From: Takakia lepidozioides
Lineage: Eukaryota > Streptophyta > Takakiopsida > Takakiales > Takakiaceae
NCBI GenBank assembly: GCA_030704615.1
Contig: CM060732.1
Coordinates: 10,974,001-11,038,000 of the forward strand
Length of the DNA: 64,000 nt
Reading direction: 5' to 3'
Positions within the stretch are counted from its first letter, which is position 1; every line of letters starts with the position of its first letter. Below are positions 43,138 to 56,271 of the stretch, piece after piece. Position numbers and translations under genes: made by a program. The notes beneath the pieces are model-generated. The model was given only the letters and a program-made list of their open reading frames with translations, was not told where the DNA came from and ran no database searches.

Positions 43138-44316
43138 CTTGATTACTCGGAAGCCTGGTACACTGCGCAGATACCATTAGCGTCTGTTCCCTTGAGCTGG
43201 ATCATTGAAAATGGCAAGTTCCAATTATGAGAAGGACTAGTGACCCAAGCTTTTCCAAGGCAGCAGGGATCGCACATCGTTGATGTCCCTCAGTCATCTA
43301 CTTTATTTTCGCGTTTGATCTATACCGCAAAGAGAGAGGCGGGATAGAAATGGTCGCCAATAGAAGTGGATGAAGAACTTTGAACACGTGGGCTTCAATA
43401 CAGGGCCGCTTTAAAGTGACACCCCAACTCATCAGACTCATCAGAATCAGAAGGTAAACTGTAAGTTGACGTGGGAGGATCTGCTAAGTAGTGATGAAGT
43501 TGAGCTGTCTTTGGCTGTCTTAGTTGAGCTGTCTTAGTTGAGCATCAGTCCACCTGTGAGCAGTTGACACTGATACATTCATCTTCTGCCATGGTATATA
43601 ATCTGTAGTGTGTTTGTTTTATTCCACCAACGAGTTGCATTGATCAGTGAGTTTTAGTGCTGGATCTGAGTCAAAAGGACCTGCAGTGTTAGACCAGTGC
43701 AGTGGTGAAGGCAGATGCAGAGGGCCGAGGAAGAATCCGGTTACTGACAAATCTGGTAGCTGCATCATTGTGCACACTCATGGTTTAAGGGAGCAGTCAG
43801 TTTCTTTATGAAGCCCTAGCTGCCAAGTACAATTCAGAATACTAGAACTTTGTGATGACACACTTCCAGCTGTTTCAACTCACTTTGAACACTCACTGCG
43901 TTCATTTTCCCATGGAGGGTTTACTCCCTGCAAAACCTCCTAAAACTACTTACAACGCAATATTCCCCGTGGCCAGCCTTATGACCTCCGAGTGGAGATC
44001 TGCTGGGATTCTCCCTTATTTGAGTGACCCCTTATTCAAAGAGAAGGATTTGAATCTCCTAACAAAGCTGATCAATTGAATTGAAGAAGCTTCCAGAATC
44101 ATTCCATCGGTTATTCAACTACAGCTAGAGAGCAAAATTTGTGGAATGAAATCTTAGTCATGCTCTGTTCCACCAAGTGTCAGGGAAGCAGCAACGACAA
44201 CAAAACGACCCTTTTTGCTACATAGAACTTGGTTGCCTCGCCAATCCCAGCAGCACTAGACTTACTCTTGGTCAAATTGCACACTTCCTTGACAAATCTC
44301 ATGGAAAAGGGGCGTA
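43138..44316. other. Intergenic, no gene recognised
   Basis: Separates the DYW gene (its 5' flank) from the last exon of ATP12. Short direct repeats of GAGCTGTCTTAGTTGAGC occur near 43,503-43,543. Nothing else was seen. Confidence 0.45.
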
Positions 44317-46801
44317 TCACTCGAGCAGTCTTAAGAATACAGAGCAAGCTGCAATTTTTACACGGATATCAGCCTCATCAATATCATGGCCCCCTTCCAC
44401 ATAACCCCAGGCCTCAACCTGCAAGTATCAACCACCCGTCAATCCCAAATGTCAATATATGAAAGCTAGCTATTTCCTAGCTAACTTCACACTAGTGGTA
44501 AAATAACTTGACAGGTCTGTTTGATACTTTCAAACAGGCCTCAAATTTAATAGATAGCCCATTAGAATTCAGATGGTCTTTGTTATCATCACAATCATAT
44601 GCAGAGATTGGATGTGCATTTCTGTTTTCCAGCTGGGTTAACTTCAGAGAAAAAAGTAATTAGGGTATCTGCACAAAAAAGATCTAGCGTGCCCTGGGCC
44701 CTTCAGGCTTCCCATTTTGAAGACATTTTCCATGAAACCTTGTATGGAGGTTGGTGCTACTCCGAATTTAATCGCATGCCTATTGTCCAACCATGAGCTT
44801 TAGATAGTCCTCTAGTTCCAATCATCCTCCGGCTTGTTCATTTGAAGTAGCTTTTTCTTTTCTGTGGCCTTACTGGTCTAAGTCCATCACTCCTTCAGCA
44901 GCCAGCCCAAGCCCAAGGCGCAATCCCTGGCTTTCGCCTTTCTACTTTACTAGCGCTCAGATTCTTGATTGAAGGTACAGGAAAAGACATCAAGAAGTAC
45001 TTAAGAACTAAGACAGATATTGAGATGGCACCTGGTGATTTTCCTCGAGCCGAATGACCTTAATTGCTTCCTCAATGCTCAGATGCCCACGAGCTATAGC
45101 CAAAGCTACTACCAGCGAGCGTGCAGTCCCTGACAACCAGTCGATTGCTGCCAGGTGCCAGTCACTACATTTGCGCAGCTCTTTCTCCATGGCATCCAAC
45201 ACGTGTTGGGGTTGGGTTGTACCAAAGATACTTGAAGTAACCACTGGCCGTGCACCTACCTCCCCCTCCACCCAGTCGATCAGTGGGTCCCAAACCTTGA
45301 CCTGCTTTCCTGCATATTTTCATGCAGCAATACAATAAAGCCATGATGATATGGTTCATCAGACGAGATCACATTGTTGCTTCTTCGGGCTTATAAACAT
45401 AATGACACATCTGACTTTGTTTGTAAGCTCAGGCCCCCTCGGCTTGCCTTTCTCAGCTCGACTCTCCCCAGGTTGAAAACCTGAGCATTTATTTGCAGTG
45501 TTTTTGGAACACAATTCTTCAGAGGACATTTCTCCTTTTGTAATACAAAGGGTCTGAAGCACTTTCTCTCAGCATGGCTAACTACTTCAGAAAGGGGGTG
45601 TGCTTAATGAGGGAATACTATTCAAGCCATCACTCAAATGGTAGTAGACAACCACATAGGTGCGGAAGTTTGGGAAAGTGGGGCCCTCAACAAGCATGCT
45701 GAGAACTATGAGAGAAAGAATTACAAGGGGAGAGATACAGAGCACACCCGCAAGAGGATCAGGCTCTGGAGCCCGAAGAAACAACGCATCGGTATGAAAG
45801 TACTTCAAAAGTGAGACAATGACTCTCTCCCGGTCCCTGGGAATTTGGTCCAAGGAGGTCGCAGCAAGCTTCATGAGAGGCATTGTGTAAGGCCGGATGC
45901 CACTGCTGTCCTGCCAAACATTTGGGTATTCAGTGCTATCTCTCCAATTCATCACAACATCTTTGGCAGCATCATTAGGGTTCAAAATTAGTAACTTGGA
46001 TATTAAACCCTACCCTGAATATACCAATAGCAAAACTAGTACAAATGGTCGATCCCACCACATCGAACCAATAGGAGGGAATGGGAAGAGGCACACAGAC
46101 AGTTGCGAGGGTGCAGGAGACAGGAGAGTCTGGATAACAGGAGAAAGGGGTGGGCTATGATACCTGTTTTTATACCTGAAAATGTGAAATATTGGATTAA
46201 CTAACTGTGAACAAAGATGGCAGGAAAGCCAGGTTGTGCAGATCCCAGAGTAGACATTGCGGAAAATTGCAGCAAAGCCGCCAAAAGGGCGGGAAGGATG
46301 TCTGAGACTCGAATTTCTCTCCAAAAGAAAACGCCAAACTCTCAATCTTGCAACAGATTCAGAGGCGGGTATGCATGCTACCTGCCATTCCCATTCAGAA
46401 GCTATAGCAAGTGCTACCGCCGCGTTGGGAACCTTCAAGGGTTTCTTTGCAGGGGTTTTAAGAGTTCGCTCGTCCAGCATGACCACGTAGCCCCCTCCAT
46501 CCTCTGCAGGCTTAATGTGCGCTTTCTTGTAGAATCGGCGGCCCATGGTTCCAGACGGGGTAAACCGAGGCACGCTTGGTACGTCTTCCTCAGTATTCGT
46601 TCCCGCAGTAGCAGCAAAACCTCTTATATTCGAAAGAAACAATCCGACCAAGGGGCTGCTCCTGTTGGGCATTCTGTTGGGCATTCGCTTAAACCCAACA
46701 TCCTCAAATTCTGCAACAATGGCTGCTTGATGGTGTGCAAGAGATGACCACAAACACGCCCCTTTCCGGTTGAGTATGCGTAATAAGCTGCCCCGTCCCA
46801 T
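44317..46801 (-). CDS. ATP12: Mitochondrial F1-ATPase assembly chaperone ATP12 (ATPAF2), four exons
   Basis: Exons: 46,801-46,382; 45,910-45,748; 45,309-45,032; 44,418-44,317, with GT-AG junctions in phase, giving 320 residues. ATP12 binds the F1 alpha subunit in the mitochondrial matrix before hexamer assembly. The N-terminus (MGRGSLLRILNRKG) is basic and suits a presequence. The family core is clear: GRRFYKK at 87-93, YVVMLDERTLKTPAKKPL, AIASEWEWQ, then GIRPYTMPLMKLAATSLDQ, KVWDPLIDWVEGE, LAAIDWLSGTARSLVVALAI and IEEAIKVIRLEENHQ. The small last exon supplies WGYVEGGHDIDEADIRVKI, a conserved ending. It is 34 codons and easy to miss, because the third exon also reads through to a stop at 45,008. 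No break is seen. Confidence 0.93.
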
Positions 46802-47935
46802 ATCCTTCTTGAGCCGATATGATATATATCTCTCTCTGCGCTTGGCTTTTCACTTTCCTGGTGTTGTCTGTGTCGTGCATTCCATCACAGCTATCACAGC
46901 CACTCGCCCTGATCTTTCACCCTAAAAAATCTGTCTTTCCAAAGCTGTGAGGTACCCGGAAGTAGCCAAGGTCGTCTCCAATGATTCTAGAAGTGAACCC
47001 ATATCTCAGCCAACAGATACCATTATGTCGAATTATCAAGCGCCCCTATTCATTCTCGGAGCTGTTGTCCGAAGTAGAAGAAGGAGCCGCAGTTGCAGTC
47101 TGCAGCAACCAAGGTCATGAATAGGAACGCCCGATTCACAGAATAAAAACACACAAACAAAAAATGGACCTAAGAAGCGCCAACGCAGGACTGGAAGCCA
47201 AGAAAAAACAAGAAGAGCTCTAGAAAAACGAAGAGATCTGGTTAGGCTTGGTTTGGCAAGAGTCAACCGTCTGTTTACTCCGTTGGGGGAACAATGTGAA
47301 GTCAATTGAGCTTTTTAACGTTTATTTGCTTGCTCTTTTGGTGCCAGAGACGTTTCATGCAGCTTGCAAAATGGTCAACTATATACGAAGATCCTTTGAA
47401 GTATCTGGGTGGTAATGGAAATGCACAGGTGGGCCATCTGACATGTGACTAGCAATTGTGAATCCTCCTTATCAAAATGAATGAGAGCATCAGTGAGGCC
47501 CTTACTAGTTTCCTGAGACGAAGTTCCAAAATGACAGTCAAATGCCCATTGAAAACAATCCCCAAGCTTGCTTGCTGTCACACATACATCAACACATTAT
47601 TGTGTAAGCCGGATTGAAATTTGAAGTATACATCAACGGGATTCACTGAACAAGAACAAGCTGCAAGTATTTTCATTTTAGCGACGTCCATGCACTATTG
47701 AGTGCCAGGACAGCATTGGTTTGTGGCTGGATGCGTAGTGTAAAGTGTGAAGCACCACTATTCAATCACAAGCACCCAACTCAACTGAGATGACACTGCA
47801 ACACTTAATAGCCAGGCAGTCCAGGTTTCTAAATGTTCATTCTGCTGTATTTATTGGAAAGCAAGACAAATACATGGCTGATTAGAAAAAAAACTTCCAC
47901 ATCATTTGAGCTCTCACTTTCAATTTGTTGGTTTA
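46802..47935. other. Intergenic, no gene recognised
   Basis: Contains the ATP12 promoter side and the 3' flank of the SDR-like gene. No motif is certain. Confidence 0.45.
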
Positions 47936-50469
47936 CTACAAGAAGGCGCGCATCCGAGGCCTGGGAAGTGACTGGCCACCATCAACAACAAAAACGTTGC
48001 CTGTACTGTATGCGCCGTAGTCACTAGCGAGGAGGATGACCAAAGCTTCCAAGTCTTGTGTGGGATTCATCCACCGCTGCAGAGGAACCACTTGACTGGC
48101 CTTCTCTAATTGTTCTAAATCCATTGATGCCCACAACTGGCTTTCCTTGGACAGCCCTCTTGCAATTGCCATTACAGATATCCCGTACTTTCCCAACTCC
48201 ATGGCCATTGTCTGCGCATATCCACTTCTTTGTAGCAGTTGCACAATGGGAATGAAGACTGTAAATCTGCTCTAAAGCTCATCAGACGCAACAAGAGACA
48301 TGTCGGACACCTGAAGCCCCGATAAGCAGAGAGAAACTGAAGCGGATTCCTTATGTGACTACCCAGTTTTCCTAGTCTCTCCCTCTTTGAAAACAGGTTC
48401 TTCATGCCACCACCCAGTTCAAACTTCAGGCACTGTTCCTATCCGTTGAGGCTTCAAAGGGACAAACAGTTCCCCTGTCGTTGATTATGTCAATATCATG
48501 TCATCTATTTGAACATCAGAAGTGGTAAATGAAATACTATGGATGATGCATTAATAGAAGAAACACAATTACTGACCAGAGTGAAAAGACAATGAACAAA
48601 AGGATTGATTTTCCGTAGCCATGTGACTACAAGAGAAAGGGTGGGATAGAGTGTTGTGGATGATTGAGCTGGCATTACACAAGGCATGGGTTTGATTCTA
48701 GCTTAACGTTCAATCTGAAGCAGATGGTACTGTGATTGCACTGAGAAAGGGAGAGATCCTGGCCCTGTCAGATCGACATTTATGGGCTTGCCAAGGTTGT
48801 CTAAATTGATTACTTCCCTGTTCTCTTGCAAAAAGAAGCAAAAACTATCACAACTGTGAGGAGATATCTATCTGACCTTGGTTAACTGATGCGTTGCAGC
48901 CATGGCAGCACCGTGAACAGAGACCCCTGGATAAAAACCCCTCTCAATGCCCGTGATGGAGGACACAAAGATTATTGAACCCCTTTTCCCTGCTTGCTTC
49001 ATTCGCTGGCCAACTGATTTAACTAGTAGCCATGGAGTCTTGAGATTCACCGTCATGATGTCGTCCCACTCCCGCTCATTCATTTCCAGAGGAGACTTGA
49101 GGGCACCTGCATGTAAAATCCTGAGATTGGAGAGAGAGAGAGAGAGAAGAGGATCTGAGTAATGCCAATTTCAGCCCGACATCCTTTACCCAAACCACAC
49201 TATCATGCAGAATCGGGAACATGAGGCCTTAAAATTCTAATCAAGGCTCCAATTAAAGCCACACCCAAGGAGGGATTATCTTCAATTCATGAGTGTGCAC
49301 TTTGTGAGGAAAAAAGATTCTTGAGGATGTCCTTTGTTTCTTCCATTTGACATCCTCCAGACAGCGACCTTCTCATGGTCATACTCTTGTGCTTGGTATG
49401 GTAGCAGACCATCAAATCAGGTTAGTTCCTTCACAGTTAGTAGAGTAATGCAATATTAGCAGGTGTGTATTCCAAAAGCTGCAGGTTACATTCTGGGGGC
49501 GAACTTAGGTGATACCTGGCACAGCAGCACAATTGAGAAGGACATCGATTGATCCAAAGGCCCGCCATGCTTGATCTACTGCAGCAACGATGCTGGCCTC
49601 CGCTGCTCTCATATTGAGCTCCACCTCTCTCACTATGTCTGCACTATCCTGGGCATAGTCCAGTGTTTTTTTCAAGTCGGTAGCAGTACTACTGTGGACA
49701 AGAAGGTAAGAGGGAGTCAGGGCGAGAGACATCATGCTGCAGGTCAACAATGTAATCCAATAGCCTTGTTCATGCATCGGAGGACATATGATGCTGAAGA
49801 ACATGCAATAGAAGTCAAAGAATAACCGCATTACCATGAATACTCGAGCAAATGTCCTTCACCTCTGATTTTTCCGAACGGAGAGCGCCCTTAACCCGAA
49901 CTTTAGAGAGAAATTCCAACTTGGAAAGACCCTTCAGTACGCTACTGACACCAGATTTTCCGAACAAGACAACTAACGAACCATGATTTGATTTTTACAG
50001 ATCTCCTCTACTACCTTGCAAACCTCTCCCTCAAACGTGCCTCCTTCCTTCTTTACATCTTCCTCGTGTCTAAGAAGTAACACTGGAACTTATCAGTTAA
50101 CTCTGCTGCCACTGCTTATCGAGGCAGACTCTTCTTCAATTGACAGACTTTGACAATTCAGCCAAACTGCACCACATCATCAGCCTTTCTCACCAACGTG
50201 GGTTGCATCGAAATAGAGCTCTGCAGAAGAGAACCTTTCCCCACCTTAGTTTGATCAGCACTCAACCGTGCAAGAGCTTTGATTCTATTCGAAACAGGCT
50301 GTGTTTGATTCAAATCACCGACGAGCACAAGCCTGCAACCATTCTTCGCGAGGCTCTCAGCCAACTCATATCCGATATCTTGGGCAGCGCTGGTCACCAT
50401 CACCACTTTGCCCTGCAAGCTCCGTTTTTCTTGTAATTTCCTCTTGGTGGCAGTATCATGATCACCCAT
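47936..50469 (-). CDS. Short-chain dehydrogenase/reductase-like protein, probable pseudoenzyme
   Basis: Proposed exons: 50,469 to about 50,267; 49,691-49,516; 49,106-48,877; 48,211-47,936, summing to 294 residues in phase. The first donor (CACG/GTTGAG) is weak and is the only one consistent with phase. The fold matches the plant SDR group whose C-terminus reads GN.FIVD.G..LP: here TGNVFVVDGGQSLPRPRMRAFL in two adjoining parts. Also seen are LQGKVVMVTSAAQDIG, FGSIDVLLNCAAVPG, MTVNLKTPWLLVKSVGQRM and IIFVSSITGIERG. The usual TGxxxGxG cofactor loop is TSAAQDIG (26-33). The catalytic YxxxK is replaced by HGAAM (His 191, Met 195), although the flanking AA..HQLTK is kept. Ser of SSITG remains. The frame is intact, so this may be a non-catalytic SDR. 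A TTG-started extension upstream to 50,589 would add a hydrophobic segment, but I favour the ATG. Confidence 0.82.
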
Positions 50470-51703
50470 TTTTTCTGAAGTAGCTTGCAGCAGGCTCAAT
50501 CTGGGTGAAACCGACCGAAATAAAAGAGCAAGAGCGACTAAAACGGCATGAAGGACGAAGACAAGCAGATCAGCGAAAAGGGAAAACAACTACTAACACT
50601 CAGACCCTCACTCCCTCACTCGCTCGAGTAAAGTTCTGAACCAGATAAGGAGTTGTGGGTACCGAGACTGAGATGCCCTGGGTACCGCAAAACAGAAGGG
50701 TGTGACAATCTTCTCTCACTCTCACTACAGTGGGAAGGATGTCGACTGCCAGACGTCAAATCACGAAGCTCAGTCTCTAAGCAGCCCTTTGTCTGCGTCC
50801 ACGGAGCCATGGTGACGCCAGGCATCTGTCAGTTGGTTGCTTTTCCAAAGAAGAGAGAGTATGAGGAACCTCACACGGCAGTACGAGTAGAGCAGGAACG
50901 AACTGCAGATGATTTGTAAGGTCTCAACTTGTTCCTCACCAAAATCTTCTGAGAAGTGTTTGCAACAATGTGATTTTGGATTACACAGATGCACCAGACA
51001 AACAAACATGCCATCTGCTCATTGAGCCCCAGCTTGCCTACCTCCCCTTGAGAGGCACTAACCCAGTGCAAAGCCATGATATTTCCTGATGTTCACACAA
51101 GCACTTCTTCCCTCATGACGAGCAAACCCTTTGGATATCTGGCAGATCAACTCTGACATATAATTCCTGTGAAATGGCTAGCATATTCCAACTCAAACAA
51201 TTTTCGGATTTGTGGCCAGCACTGCAAGAACCTCTTCCAAATTTGGAGAAGGAACACTGCAAGGAAAGACAACAATGACAGTCCATTATGCTTATCTTCG
51301 AAAATTGTGTATAGATCTCAAACTTTACTTCCTCTCCCTCTAAAGAAACCAAGATTTGACCCTCTGGACTGCCCCTTTTTGTAGGATGTGGCCCTCGCTT
51401 AACAAGTGCCTATGGCACCAGTTACAGCTCAGGACAAGTAGCTCAGGACAAGTTGAAGTGCAGATATGCTGGAATCAGAAATAATCTTGTGCATGCAATA
51501 TGAATTGTCTTTCTTTCTCTCTTTGGGATCCTGTACTCTGCTGATCTCAAAAGGCAGGGAGGTCCTTTTGACCCTGGAAAAGGACCCGGAACAGGGGAAG
51601 GCTCTTGAAGGTGCAGCTTCAAGAAAACTCTAGAAACTCTGCTGGAAGCCCAATAGGGTTGACATATGCCAGATCTGTAAATTCACAATATTGTCTATCC
51701 ATC
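50470..51703. other. Intergenic, no gene recognised
   Basis: Lies between the SDR-like start and the HisRS stop. Small frames at 50,616-51,384 show no domain. Confidence 0.45.
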
Positions 51704-54700
51704 CTATTGGACCACTGTGGGTCTCTCAATGTCTTTCTGCTGGTCTCTCAATGTTTTCTCGGCGTCTTCTCCTAGTCTCTCAAAGGTTTCTCTCAGTCTC
51801 AATCTCTTTTGCAATTCCTCCGCGACACTCTCTCTGGCAACCTTCACTTGAACCTTGGTCGCAAGATCTCTCAAAATGACAACCCTGTTCTCCAAATCAT
51901 CTGGGCCGATGATTACCATCCACGGAATCCCTATTTCTCCAGATTTTGCAATCTGCACCAGAATCATACAAGGAGATATTAATTTCTCCATCCTCACTCA
52001 TTCTGCAGGACAAACCCATCCAAGTAAAACACGTAAACACCACGCAAGAGCCATCCACAAATCACAAATAACAAGATGGTATTTGAATCCATGGCACATT
52101 CAGACAACAGCAAGCTGGAATACATGTATTCACAAAGTGAAAAAAGTGGAGGAATCTTGAAATATATCCGCCCAGGTAAGCACATCCTTCATACCTGCTT
52201 TCCAATATTTCCAGATGAGACACAGGAAAATTCAGCTTTCAAATTGCTGCCCCACAGCTCTGCCGCAAGAGAGATAACCACATCCAACAAAGTGTCACCT
52301 AATCCCACCACTACCACCTCTGTTTGTGTTTCCCGAATTCCCTGCATCATCATACAAGGCCTACTTCATAAGATTTTCCATATAGAACCACACTAAAACT
52401 GGAGGTTATCAACCACAAGGAGCAAGAACAAATTAGCCGATTTGAGCATCACCTGCAGGGCCTAAGAATCTTACAGGGCATGATTATGCCCCACTGTCCA
52501 TCACTGAAGAGGGTTACATGCAGTGACTTAACAATCAATGAAATCCAGGACACCATAGGGGACACAGCTGAATATGCTATATATAGAGCTCTTCTAGTGG
52601 GCCCTAGATTTTTCCATATCCAGCGTCAGTGGACAATAACCTGTCTTGTTCCATTTTCCTGTTGCTGCTCCATGATGGCAAACACCCGCTCGATGCCTAG
52701 GCTCACTCCCACAGCAGGCACTGGTTGTTTGCTAAACATGCCAACCAAATTGTCATAGCGCCCTCCTGCTGCAATTGATCCAACCTGCAATCAAAACAGT
52801 TATGCTCAATGCAGTCAAAACAAATCCAAGATATACAGACAAAGCCAGCTCATTCGAGATTTGAAGTCCTCCACCAGCCAATGAGAAGGCTACACTCACT
52901 GTTCCCCCTCAAAAGGACACTGCACAAGAGACACAGAAGTGGTGGACACATACTGCTGGTTAGGTGTAAAGCCTTTGCATAGCAGTGTGGGTGAGACAAA
53001 GTAGTAAGGGGTGCTTACCTGTATTCCTTTCTTGTCTTTGCCAAGTTGGGAAGAAGTGCTAGTACTGCCCTTGAAAACTGCCTCGTAGATGACACCCGTG
53101 TAGTAGTCTAGACCCCTGGCCAAGCTCAAATCAAAGACAATACGGTGCAGACACCTGGCACTTTGAAGGTATCTGAACAGTATTGCCAGCTCTTGCAATG
53201 CTGAGGTAGATCCTTTGTGCGCCGCAAAAGGACTCCGCTCTTGAAGCTCATGCAAAACTTCCATTGGGTCTCCTTTCTTGTGTACCAACACACCTATCTT
53301 GTCTGCTGTTTCCTCCGCTAGCCCTTTCTCGTCCACCTAATCCACAAAGGATAAAAATCCCCAGTAAGGACACTACTTCCTCATGGGCCTCCTGGTTTCC
53401 GCCTCCCAGTGATCTCTTACTCATGCAAGGTTTCTCTGAACAAGCTCAATTTCTACATAGGCAGCACCCTCTCATCCAACTGAAGAGAAATTGGCACATC
53501 AAACCGTATAAGTCACAGTTTCCCGGAAAAAAAGCTCACCATCTCTTTCTTGACGTCCTTCCACTCAACCTTATCAAGCTTGTCAATGGCAGAGCAAATG
53601 CTTCGAAACTTGGTTGCAGGAACCCCGCAGAGATCGAGCATACCATCCAAGAGCCATCTATGGTTTAGCTTCACCTGCCAATCCACTGAGTGTGAACTTT
53701 GCATTCAAATACAAATGAAAAGTCGAAAAGTAGGGCCAGGAGTAACAGCTTCCTCCCTGCTGAACTCTTTCTCTCTTCCTCTCACAACACATCTCCAGGG
53801 TCAAACACTATTTTGATAATAAACCTGGTATTCGCCAATGTTGAGCTCATCCAGCAGCTCTGTCAACACCTTCAGCACCTCAAAGTCAGGAACCATGGAT
53901 TGGTACCCCCCCCCTGCGATATCAAAGTCGCACTGGTAAAACTCCCGGTACCGGCCCTTGGCAGGGTTGTCACGCCGGTAAACACGGGCAATGTGATATC
54001 GTTTCATCTTGTCGACTTTGTTCATTGCTAAGTAGCGGGCGAAGGGGACTGTTAAATCATACCGGAGTGACAAAATCTCACCCCCCTGAAAAAGTGAGGA
54101 TAGATGAGCCATCAGCGAGAATTATACAAGAGACATTGGAAGTAAAATTACATGGAGAAGAAACAGAGCACTGGGTGGTGCAAGTGACGGCAATGATCTT
54201 CCCCCTAATCCCCCTGCGCATGGTCAACTCATTTCAATATAATCGATGTGGGAACTACTCAAGGAGTAGATATACAAATACAATGGTGGGCTCCATCAAG
54301 CACTTCTGAAGATACCCATAAAACAGATGAGAAGGAAAGGAAAGAGAGAAAACGAAATGATACCTGGTCAGCAAGGTCATAAATGAGCTTTGAGTCCTCC
54401 CCATATTTACCCATGAGAGTTTCTCGTAGCTCAAACACTGGCGTATCAAGTGACACTGCCCCATGGCGCTTGAAAACTCCAGAAATGATACTAAATGCTT
54501 TCTCTCTAACCGCCATCTGCTTAGGGTCAAAATCGCGGGTGCCCTGCACAGGACATAGCCAAAGAAACAGGCTCAATCAAAACTAGCGCTTTCCAAACTG
54601 AGCCCGTGGAGCTGCATTGACTGTGCTGATAGAAAATGCTGATATAAAATCAGCTGACACAAAATGCTCTTCGCAATTAAGGGCACATTTTATAGAATGT

Positions 54701-56271
54701 GCCCATGAGTAGTTTCCTCTCTTAGGGCTGGCATTCTCTACACTTCGTATGGAGCAAGCATTGGATGGCACCTTGGCAATCTTGGGCAGCCTGCCAACTT
54801 CATTGCTCTCTACTATTGTCTTAATCTCCCCAACAAAAGCTTGGAGGGCCTCATCTCCTGCAAACCACGATTCCAACTTCCGGAGCCACAACTGTAGTGC
54901 AGGTGCATTGGCCAATCCCGGCAGCCCATCCGGAGGTTGGACATCGAGTAGGCGCAGTAACGACTGTCGTAATTTTGCAGTACCTTTTCCAAGCCCAAGC
55001 TCTTGAGCTCCTTTCCTCTTCTTGTCCCGCAATTTTGCAGCTGCATCCCTTAGAGAAAGTAGTCGTAGCGTGACAGCAGCCTCCCAGGCCAAGACGCTGC
55101 ACACACAGTGAAAGGCACCGTAGAAAGCTCTCGCAACGCGAACTCCGTAGTCACGACGTATAGCGAAGGTTGCATCTGTGAAAGTATTTTCCGGGTTTTG
55201 TCCAAGCCCTCTGTACAACGACAGCACGCTCTCGTCAGCCTCGCCAGCAAAATCTTTATTGAGGCTTTTAATCATATCGAGGCCATGGTCTGATCTTTGA
55301 AGGCTGCTTGAAACCAGTCGGCGGAAAGCAAGGGTCAGTGATATTATACTGTCATACAAGGAGAGGGAGAAAAATTGAGGGTCCTCAGCAGATCCACGGT
55401 TAATCTCAACCCGCAGCCTTGCGGCCGACACTTTCACTGCCTCCCTCAGTGACCCATTTACCAAAGGAATCGAAGAGATGAATGCCTCGGTCTCTCCCTT
55501 CTTGGCATTCGTCAGTTTAGACCCAACTAACAGTGACCGCAAGTCACTTGCGACATCAGCCTCGAATTTGTGCACACAAGTTTGGTTGTTGTACGCCTCC
55601 GCATCAAATGCCCTCGTGTTAGCTTCAAGGGCTTCGCAAGAGAGAGCAGCAACTGCATCCGCAAATGCGGAAAGTGGCGATGCTGTGTGGATCGACAAAG
55701 CAGAAATGCCCACGGCCGCAGCTTCCGTACGCATTACGGCTCGCAAATCTCCCGCTGTGAACCCAAAATCCCCTGCATTTGCTTCAATTAGCTTCTGTTT
55801 CAGTCTGCGTAGTGACTCCACCCCTGACAACCCATCTACATCCTCACTCGCCTGATCCATCTCCTTCTGGAGGTCGTAGATTCTTCCAACGACCGCGTTC
55901 GCGACCTGCCTTTCATCAGCATCCTCTAAGACACAGATTCTGGTAGGCAATCCTGAATTCAGAAACTCAGTCAACAAGACAGGAAGAAACTTTCGAATTG
56001 TACAATTGCCCTGCAGCTGCAGCAACTTGTTCAACAAAACTAAAACGATCGCCCGTCCCTGCGGCTCGTCCAGCCTCTCCCCTCCGATGGTGATGGACGG
56101 CTCAGTAACGAGGCACCCGTCCTTGGAACAGTTTCGGCCGAGCCTTTCCAGTGCGGGTGCGTCCAATTCTACCAATGCATGCTTGTAGGCCACATTGTAC
56201 ACATCCAGCGGAGAGAGGGCAACCCCCTTGCCCCCCACTATTATGCGGATCTTCCTCGTGGAAGCCTCCAT
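51704..56271 (-). CDS. Histidyl-tRNA synthetase, cytosolic type, eight exons
   Basis: Exons: 56,271-54,772; 54,543-54,364; 54,085-53,825; 53,674-53,540; 53,336-53,019; 52,784-52,641; 52,341-52,195; 51,952-51,704. All introns are GT-AG and lie in phase 0, giving 977 residues. It is a class II synthetase that charges tRNA-His. Exon 1 (500 codons) is a helical N-terminal extension, as in plant cytosolic enzymes, and ends LPKIAK just before [10 protein letters not shown]. The core has [20 protein letters not shown] (motif 1 region), [20 protein letters not shown] (motif 2, Arg-rich loop near 596), [14 protein letters not shown] (HisA, about 766-776), [11 protein letters not shown] (HisB) and [11 protein letters not shown] (motif 3, about 823-833). 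The C-terminal anticodon domain starts [12 protein letters not shown]. No plastid or mitochondrial peptide is evident. It shares its promoter region with the gene at 56,629. Confidence 0.97.

Noticed and set aside
45008-45031. ATP12 ending at the stop at 45,008
   Set aside because: A donor at 45,032 and a distal exon at 44,418-44,317 encode the conserved family ending in phase.
50470-50589. N-terminal extension of the SDR-like protein with a membrane anchor
   Set aside because: It would need a TTG start; the first in-frame ATG is at 50,469.
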